Origin: an uncultured Collinsella sp. | GTDB lineage: Bacteria > Actinomycetota > Coriobacteriia > Coriobacteriales > Coriobacteriaceae | Direction: 5' to 3' | DNA: 19,527 bases | Assembly (NCBI GenBank): GCA_900543615.1 | Contig: UQSC01000025.1 | Location: 1 to 19,527, forward strand | Part shown: positions 15,049-19,527 of the stretch, in pieces | Position numbering within the stretch: the first letter of the stretch is position 1 | Layout: the number at the start of each line of letters is the position of its first letter | The notes under the pieces: generated by a model | Database searches by the model: none | Told to the model about the DNA's origin: nothing | Seen by the model: only the letters and a program-made list of their open reading frames with translations | Position numbers and translations under genes: made by a program

Positions 15049-16812
15049 CTAGTGCTTGCCGCCGTGGCTGTTGAGCCAGATATTGCGGCCCAGCATAAGT
15101 GCCAGCACCAGCGCGCTCACGTAGCCCATAAAGCCAATGACTGGGATACCAAACACAACCGGCTCGATGCGCGCGTAGTACACCACCGACGAACCGATAA
15201 ACAGGCCGGCAATCACAATTGCCATCGACATGCGGTCGATAATTCCGCCCAGCTGTCGCAGCGCCTTATCGCTGCTCATGATCTGCGTGTTCACCTTAAG
15301 CTGGCCGCGTGTGAGCATGCGCGAAGCCAAGCCCAGATACTCGGCCGCCTCGAGCGAGCCCTTCGCCGCGCGATAACTGCTCGCTGCAAAGTCGCGGCTC
15401 ATCTCGCGCATGCGGGCGTAGGTGCTCTTCTCGTTTTTGATGTGCGTCTGGATGATCTGGATCATGTTGACGTTGGGCATGTACTCGGTCAACAGGCCCT
15501 CGAGCGTCACCATGCCGCGGGCGAACATCGTCACCACGCTCGGCAGCTCAACGTCATTTTTGCGCGCGAGGTTTAACAGCGAGGTCAAAAACTCGCCGAT
15601 ATCCAGGTCTTTAAGGTCGAGCCCGGCAAAGTCGGCAACAATAAAGTCCAAGTCGGACAAAAAGGCCGAATGGTCAAGCTCGGCCGAAACGCCGCGCGTC
15701 ACGGCGAAGCGCATGAGCGAATCCTTGAGCTTGGGCACGTCACCCTCGGCCACGGCGAAAATCATGTCCTTGACGATGCCACGGTCGTGGCTCGACATAC
15801 GCCCGACCATGCCCAAGTCGATAAAGTAAACGATGCCGTCCTTGAGAATGATGTTTCCCGCATGCGGGTCGGCATGGAAAAAGCCGTCATCAAGCACCTG
15901 CGACGAGTAGTCCTCGACAATCGCGGCACCGATCTTTTCCAAGTCATAGCCCTCGGCCACCAAGCGTTCAGGATCGGCGATCGAAATGCCGTCGACGTAG
16001 TCCATAACCACCACGTGTTCGGTGCACAGGTCCAGATAGGATTTAGGGCACGTCACGCCATGAACGCTCTTATGGAACTCGTAGAAGTCGTTGAGGTTTT
16101 TGGCCTCGGCCAAAAAGTTGGTCTCCTCGCGAAACGAGGTCCACAGCTCCTCGACCACGCCGTGCAGGTCAACGAATTGATCGGTGTTGACGAACTTGGA
16201 AACGATACGCACCACCGAGCGGATGATATCGATGTCCTGCGCCATAACCTGCTGCGCACCGGGGCGCTGCACCTTGACGGCCACATCCTCGCCCGTCACC
16301 AGACGAGCGCGGTGCACCTGCGCGAGCGATGCGCTACCAAGCGGATTGGGATCGATCGCATCGAACATCTCCCCCAGGCGCAGGCCGTATTCTTCCTCCA
16401 GACAGCGAAGCACTACCTCGTACGGCACCGGCTCCACGTCGGAGCGCAGACGACGCAGCTCGTCGCAAAAGCGTTGCGGCAGAATCTCGGACCGGTTGGC
16501 CAGAATCTGCCCCATCTTGACGAACATGGGGCCGAGTTCCTCGAGCAGGCGGCGCAAACGAACCGGCGTGAGGTTATCCCACACGCGGTACTTTTTGACC
16601 AGGCGAACAATCTGCCCAATGCGTTCGCGACGACCCGCCGGCGTGAGCTGGTATTCCTCGTCCGGTGCCATCGCGTCGGGCTCCTCGGGCACCATATCGA
16701 CAGCGCGCGGCTTCTTGCGAGCGCCCGAGACGGCGGCGTCGACCTCATCGACAACCGCCGCCTCGTCACCCAAGGGATCTAGATTGTTGTAATCGGTGGT
16801 GGAATCTGCCAT
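15049..16812 (-). CDS. ABC1/AarF/UbiB family atypical protein-kinase-like protein
   Basis: A 587-residue membrane-associated ADCK/UbiB protein. Family motifs: the KxGQ element as FVKMGQILANRSEILP (97-112), the Ala-rich nucleotide loop GSASLAQVHRA (159-169), AVKVQRPG with the ATP-contacting Lys180, catalytic HADPHAGN (313-320) and metal-binding DLG (332-334). Two membrane helices close the protein (about 529-545 and 552-575). UbiB homologues act as ATPases needed for isoprenoid-quinone synthesis or transport of quinone-like lipids. An anaerobic coriobacterium would not be expected to make ubiquinone, so the lipid substrate is uncertain. The start at 16812 lies 8 nt after the stop of the phasin-like gene; a weak GAG-rich ribosome-binding site overlaps that stop, suggesting coupled translation. 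Confidence 0.94.
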   Translation of the reverse strand: MADSTTDYNNLDPLGDEAAVVDEVDAAVSGARKKPRAVDMVPEEPDAMAPDEEYQLTPAGRRERIGQIVRLVKKYRVWDNLTPVRLRRLLEELGPMFVKMGQILANRSEILPQRFCDELRRLRSDVEPVPYEVVLRCLEEEYGLRLGEMFDAIDPNPLGSASLAQVHRARLVTGEDVAVKVQRPGAQQVMAQDIDIIRSVVRIVSKFVNTDQFVDLHGVVEELWTSFREETNFLAEAKNLNDFYEFHKSVHGVTCPKSYLDLCTEHVVVMDYVDGISIADPERLVAEGYDLEKIGAAIVEDYSSQVLDDGFFHADPHAGNIILKDGIVYFIDLGMVGRMSSHDRGIVKDMIFAVAEGDVPKLKDSLMRFAVTRGVSAELDHSAFLSDLDFIVADFAGLDLKDLDIGEFLTSLLNLARKNDVELPSVVTMFARGMVTLEGLLTEYMPNVNMIQIIQTHIKNEKSTYARMREMSRDFAASSYRAAKGSLEAAEYLGLASRMLTRGQLKVNTQIMSSDKALRQLGGIIDRMSMAIVIAGLFIGSSVVYYARIEPVVFGIPVIGFMGYVSALVLALMLGRNIWLNSHGGKH

Positions 16813-16820
16813 CTGCGCTG

Positions 16821-17237
16821 CTACTCAGCCTCTTCGGTATCCTTCGCATCGTCGGGCTCAACGGACTCGACGGGCACCGAGGTCACGTTGTCCTCGACCG
16901 AATCGACGATGTCGCGCACATGGGCCAGGAAGGCCGTGCGCTCGGGGGCGGTCATGACGCGGACCCGGGCAAGGATGAGCTCGTCAAGCACGCGCTGGGC
17001 CGCGGTCTCGCCCTGCATGCCCAAGCGCTCGGTCAGGTCGGAGATGGTGCCGCCGGCCTGCTCGAACATGTCGGACACACTGCGGGCGATATCGGGGGCG
17101 CCGGCGTCCTTGCGCACCTGCTCACCCTTGGTATTAAGGTCGTCAAGAACCTTCTTGCTGCCCTCGACGGCAACGGCGGCGGCGCCAAAGCCCACGTTGA
17201 TGGCGCCGTTAACAAGCTGATCGAGTTTCATAACCAT
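16821..17237 (-). CDS. Phasin-like / granule-associated coiled-coil protein
   Basis: A 138-residue soluble, mostly helical protein. It begins MVMKLDQLVNGAINVGFGAAAVAVEGSKKVLDDLNTKGE (first part amphipathic), has coiled-coil-prone helices through DIARSVSDMFEQAGGTISDLTERLG, and ends with an acidic tail (EPDDAKDTEEAE). Layout and composition recall phasin/PhaF-type proteins that coat lipid or polyhydroxyalkanoate surfaces. Start 17237 is chosen because GGAG lies 6 nt upstream; a TTG at 17249 and ATG at 17231 are alternatives. It forms an evident two-gene operon with the UbiB-like protein (8 nt gap), suggesting a joint role in handling membrane lipids. No PHA synthase is visible in the window. 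Confidence 0.75.
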   Translation of the reverse strand: MVMKLDQLVNGAINVGFGAAAVAVEGSKKVLDDLNTKGEQVRKDAGAPDIARSVSDMFEQAGGTISDLTERLGMQGETAAQRVLDELILARVRVMTAPERTAFLAHVRDIVDSVEDNVTSVPVESVEPDDAKDTEEAE

Positions 17238-17272
17238 GGTTGTCTCCAATCACAAACAACTGCATTGGCGTT

Positions 17273-17302
17273 CTTGTACCCAAGATTGAGCGAAAGCGAC
17301 AA
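17273..17302 (-). promoter_or_regulatory. Weak promoter candidate for the phasin-UbiB operon
   Basis: Minus-strand TTGTCG (17302-17297) and TACAAG (17278-17273), 18 nt apart, lie in the 99-nt gap between the dipeptidase stop and the phasin start. Each hexamer matches consensus at about four of six positions. Confidence 0.35.
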
Positions 17303-17336
17303 AGCGTTTCAGCGCTATTCGATCGACGGGAAATCC

Positions 17337-18860
17337 CTACCTCTCGTTGTCGTTCATCGCGAAAGAGTTCTTCATGGCGCAGCTCGTGGTGTAGAGTACC
17401 TTGCCCAACAGGGCGTCGGTCTCCACCCGCACGCGCTCGGCAAACTCCTCGTTGGCGCGGGCAAGCTCGGCAGACACCTCGGCCTCGGGCAGGGTGGCTA
17501 CGGCGGCGTCGACGTCATGGATCTGTTTGTGGCCCATGCCACCGACCTTCTCCTGATAGTCCTCCACAGCGCGGCCGCACTCATGGAAGCGAACGTCGGC
17601 CAGGGCGCCGATCAGGCGGTTGGCCCAGTAGAAGTTTTCGGACGTCACGCGAGCCTGTGTGTCGGCATAGTACTCGGGCATGGTCTCGACGTTGGCGTAC
17701 AGCGGAACCAGCGCGTTAAACGAGTTGGAGCCAAAGGCCATCCACTGCACGGCGCGGTAGGCCGACTGTGCATAGGGGCGCAGCTGCAACACGGCAAGCT
17801 GGCTGTTGCGGTTGATGCCGATGGGACGATATGCGCCACGCGTAGCGGGCGTGCCCTTGCTGCCGTAGCAGTCGTACTCCGTGCCCTGGTAGTGGCTCGA
17901 GAGTACGTACTTGATGTCCTCGATGGTCACTTTGCGCTCGGGCACGCGGCTCCAGGGGATATCGTCGCTCTCGGGCGTGTAGTCGGCCTCGGGACCATCC
18001 CACACGTCGCTGGGGTTGAGGCAACGCTGCATGTACCAGGCGCGCGGCGTGTTGTAGACGTGGTCGCTGTCGCCGTGCGAGCCAAAGGCCTCGCGCGGGT
18101 TAAAGACCGTCGCCGGGCCGTCGCCCTCGACGCCCAGCGTCAAGTCCAGATGCCACTCGGCCATCCAGGCGCGCAGGTCGGCGGAGCACATGTGGTCGGC
18201 CTGGTCGCCCTCGGCGTCGTCCAGGTCAAAGCTGTCGATACCCAGCTGGTTAGGCATGGTCACATAGGCGTCGTCGGGCACGCGCTTGGCGATCCAGTGA
18301 TGGCCGCCGATGGTCTCGAGCCACCAGATCTCGTCCACGTCGCTAAAGGCGATGCCGTTGTTCTCGTAGGTGCCGTAGCGCTCGAGCAGGTCGCCCAGGA
18401 TACGGACGCCGTCGCGGGCGGACTTGGCATACGGCAGGACCAGGGTCACCATGTCCTCCTCGCCCAGGCCACCAGGCTGCGCCGGCACATAGCCGTCCTC
18501 ACCCTCGTTGCCCTTGGCGGGCACGTAGTCCACGAGCGGATCGGCGCCGCGAACGCGCTCGTTGGTGGTGAGCGTCTCGGTTGCGGACATGCCAACATTG
18601 AGCTCGTTGAAGCCCGCCTCGGCCCAAATGCCGTGACCGGGAATAACATCGGGGACGCTCGTGTAGCGCATGGGATTATCGGGCAGTTCAACGGTCAGGT
18701 GACTCAGGACGCTCGTGTAGACGCGCGGCTGCTCGTCGGGATGCACTACGCGCATGTGCTTGGGCTCAAACACCCCGTTGGACGAGTCCTCGTTACGCGC
18801 GACCAGGGTCGACCCGTCGTAGCTCGCGTTCTTACCAACCAAAATCGTTGTGCACGGCAT
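17337..18860 (-). CDS. C69 family dipeptidase (PepD-like Ntn hydrolase)
   Basis: A 507-residue Ntn-hydrolase-fold peptidase that cleaves dipeptides after N-terminal processing. The product begins MPCTTILVGKNASYDGSTLVARNED; in this family the early Cys (Cys3) becomes the N-terminal nucleophile, and the following NxDxS/T...RNED segment is the hallmark. Other recognisable parts are GFNELNVGMSATET, VDEIWWLETIGGHHWIAKRVPDD and the long helical C-terminus. AGGAGG directly abuts the ATG at 18866 but sits 6 nt before the ATG at 18860, so the shorter MPC start is chosen. No signal peptide is seen; cytoplasmic location is likely, supporting peptide use as nutrients. The upstream region contains the inverted-repeat element. 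Confidence 0.93.
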   Translation of the reverse strand: MPCTTILVGKNASYDGSTLVARNEDSSNGVFEPKHMRVVHPDEQPRVYTSVLSHLTVELPDNPMRYTSVPDVIPGHGIWAEAGFNELNVGMSATETLTTNERVRGADPLVDYVPAKGNEGEDGYVPAQPGGLGEEDMVTLVLPYAKSARDGVRILGDLLERYGTYENNGIAFSDVDEIWWLETIGGHHWIAKRVPDDAYVTMPNQLGIDSFDLDDAEGDQADHMCSADLRAWMAEWHLDLTLGVEGDGPATVFNPREAFGSHGDSDHVYNTPRAWYMQRCLNPSDVWDGPEADYTPESDDIPWSRVPERKVTIEDIKYVLSSHYQGTEYDCYGSKGTPATRGAYRPIGINRNSQLAVLQLRPYAQSAYRAVQWMAFGSNSFNALVPLYANVETMPEYYADTQARVTSENFYWANRLIGALADVRFHECGRAVEDYQEKVGGMGHKQIHDVDAAVATLPEAEVSAELARANEEFAERVRVETDALLGKVLYTTSCAMKNSFAMNDNER

Positions 18861-18941
18861 GCGCATCCTCCTTGAGCGAAGAAATCAAACGATAACAGTG
18901 TATCGCTTCGGCGCAGAAAGGGCGAAACCACGGCGCTGGCA

Positions 18942-19182
18942 ACCCCTGTGGTCAAAAAATGCCAAATATGAGTACTGTCACTAATTTAGTAACAGCAATT
19001 TTGCTACGCATGGGTGTCGAAAGTCTACATTTGTTCAAAAATTAGATGATGTACTTCCCCATAGGCCCAATAAAATAGGCTCTCTATCGATAATAAATAT
19101 CGTTAGAGAGCCAAATTAACCTAAAATATATGTGACTATCTTGGCAACAGTACTCATATTTGGCATTTTTTGTCCACGGGGT
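18942..19182. mobile_element. MITE-like or invertible element with ~36-bp terminal inverted repeats
   Basis: The left arm 18942-18978 (ACCCCTGTGGTCAAAAAATG...) and right arm 19147-19182, read on the opposite strand, are identical over 26 bases (18953-18978 with 19147-19172). They then match with one substitution and one indel out to ACCCC. Beyond CTGT, weaker similarity (GTCAC...ATTTAG) continues inward after a gap. The 168-bp interior is strongly AT-rich against a GC-rich background and encodes no protein. No clear target-site duplication is seen. It could be a non-autonomous transposable element, a dispersed intergenic repeat, or a recombinase-flipped promoter segment. Confidence 0.65.
19078..19112. 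other. 15-bp hairpin inside the AT-rich element
   Basis: GGCTCTCTATCGATA (19078-19092) and TATCGTTAGAGAGCC (19098-19112) pair at 14 of 15 positions around a 5-nt loop. On the minus strand it is followed by TATTTTATT, so it could stop transcription coming from folD towards the dipeptidase gene. Confidence 0.6.
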
Positions 19183-19214
19183 ATAGAACTAACCCCTCAA
19201 ACAGCCCAAAACGC

Positions 19215-19527
19215 CTATTTCAATGCGCGCTCGGCCGCTTCGATCACGTGTTTGGCGAGGATCGCCGTCGTCACAGCTCCCACGCCGCCCGGCACGGGCG
19301 TGATGGTGTCAACAACCGGCTCTGCAGCATCAAAATCAACGTCCCCGACCAGCTTGCCAGCGGCCTCGTCCCAGTTAATGCCAACATCAATGATCGTCTG
19401 GCCCTCGCGAACGGCATCCGCGCCAATCGTGCTCGCGCGTCCAACGGCCGCAACAACGATATCGGCAGAACGGCACTCGGCAGCAAGATCGCGTGTATGC
19501 GTATGGCACGTCGTCACGGTCGCATTG
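19215..19527 (-). CDS. folD: Methylenetetrahydrofolate dehydrogenase/cyclohydrolase FolD, C-terminal part
   Basis: The last 103 residues of FolD; the 5' end lies beyond the window and the frame is open to the edge (NATVTTCHTHTRDL...). FolD converts 5,10-methylene-THF to 10-formyl-THF through NADP-dependent dehydrogenase and cyclohydrolase steps in one-carbon metabolism. Recognisable are the ATVT.CH.T segment, ADIVVAAVGRA, GQTIIDVGIN, GDVDFDAAEPVVDTITPVPGGVGAVTTAILAKH, with the near-invariant TPVPGGVG signature. The visible part spans the end of the NADP-binding domain. Stop codon is TAA-type at 19215-19217. No clear terminator follows before the inverted-repeat element; its hairpin may serve. 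Confidence 0.95.
   Translation of the reverse strand, partial: NATVTTCHTHTRDLAAECRSADIVVAAVGRASTIGADAVREGQTIIDVGINWDEAAGKLVGDVDFDAAEPVVDTITPVPGGVGAVTTAILAKHVIEAAERALK

Larger units (their letters stand above)
18861..19214. other. AT-rich intergenic region between dipeptidase and folD
   Basis: No coding potential is visible over these 354 bases. From right to left it holds a short spacer (19183-19214), the inverted-repeat element (18942-19182), and about 80 bases (18861-18941) of normal GC content that should include the dipeptidase promoter and ribosome-binding site. GATACACTGTTATCG on the minus strand near 18890-18905 offers weak -10-like hexamers. Confidence 0.6.

Noticed and set aside
16665..18875. 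736-codon plus-strand open frame across the phasin and dipeptidase genes
   Set aside because: Antisense shadow of strongly biased codons; the minus strand shows C69 dipeptidase motifs and good ribosome-binding sites.

Overview
The window reads as the end of a contig from a high-GC, Gram-positive, anaerobic gut actinobacterium, most likely Collinsella or a close relative in Coriobacteriia. This is inferred from GC-rich codon use, the surface-protein architecture, DegV and C69 dipeptidase genes, and class 3 FBPase; no 16S or other species marker is present. The first 46 bases are not biological: they match an Illumina Nextera i7 adapter plus index, so the true genomic sequence starts at about base 47.

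Left part (47-9832). A zincin-like membrane metallopeptidase (minus) is cut off by the adapter. Next come a methionyl-tRNA-synthetase-like protein with a degenerate KMSKS loop, an RsmB/RsmF-type m5C methyltransferase, a 56-residue single-pass membrane protein (minus), a TIM-barrel-like protein of unknown function closed by a strong terminator, a DegV-family protein (minus), class 3 fructose-1,6-bisphosphatase, and two adjacent GtrA-family membrane proteins closed by a 12-bp-stem terminator. These are mostly housekeeping genes.

Central part (9867-14971, minus strand). This is the most interesting block. A promoter candidate and a cobalamin-riboswitch-like leader precede a very large surface protein. 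It carries four transcobalamin-C-like (DUF4430) domains, a PQQ-type beta-propeller, an InlB-type repeat, a Gly/Ser then Lys/Asp/Ser wall-spanning linker and a C-terminal membrane anchor. An overlapping second gene encodes a membrane-anchored protein with one more DUF4430 domain. The arrangement suggests a B12-repressed surface system for capturing cobalamin or another corrinoid. In this assembly the large gene is split by one in-frame TAG codon directly after its first DUF4430 domain. That detaches the signal peptide from the rest of the protein.

Right part (14968-19527, minus strand). A UbiB/AarF-type kinase-like protein lies 8 nt downstream of a phasin-like coiled-coil protein. A C69-family dipeptidase follows (MPC start, Cys as N-terminal nucleophile). 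Upstream of it is an AT-rich 241-bp segment bounded by ~36-bp inverted repeats (MITE-like, or possibly an invertible segment). The C-terminal third of FolD runs off the window end. No tRNA, rRNA, CRISPR array or transposase gene was seen.
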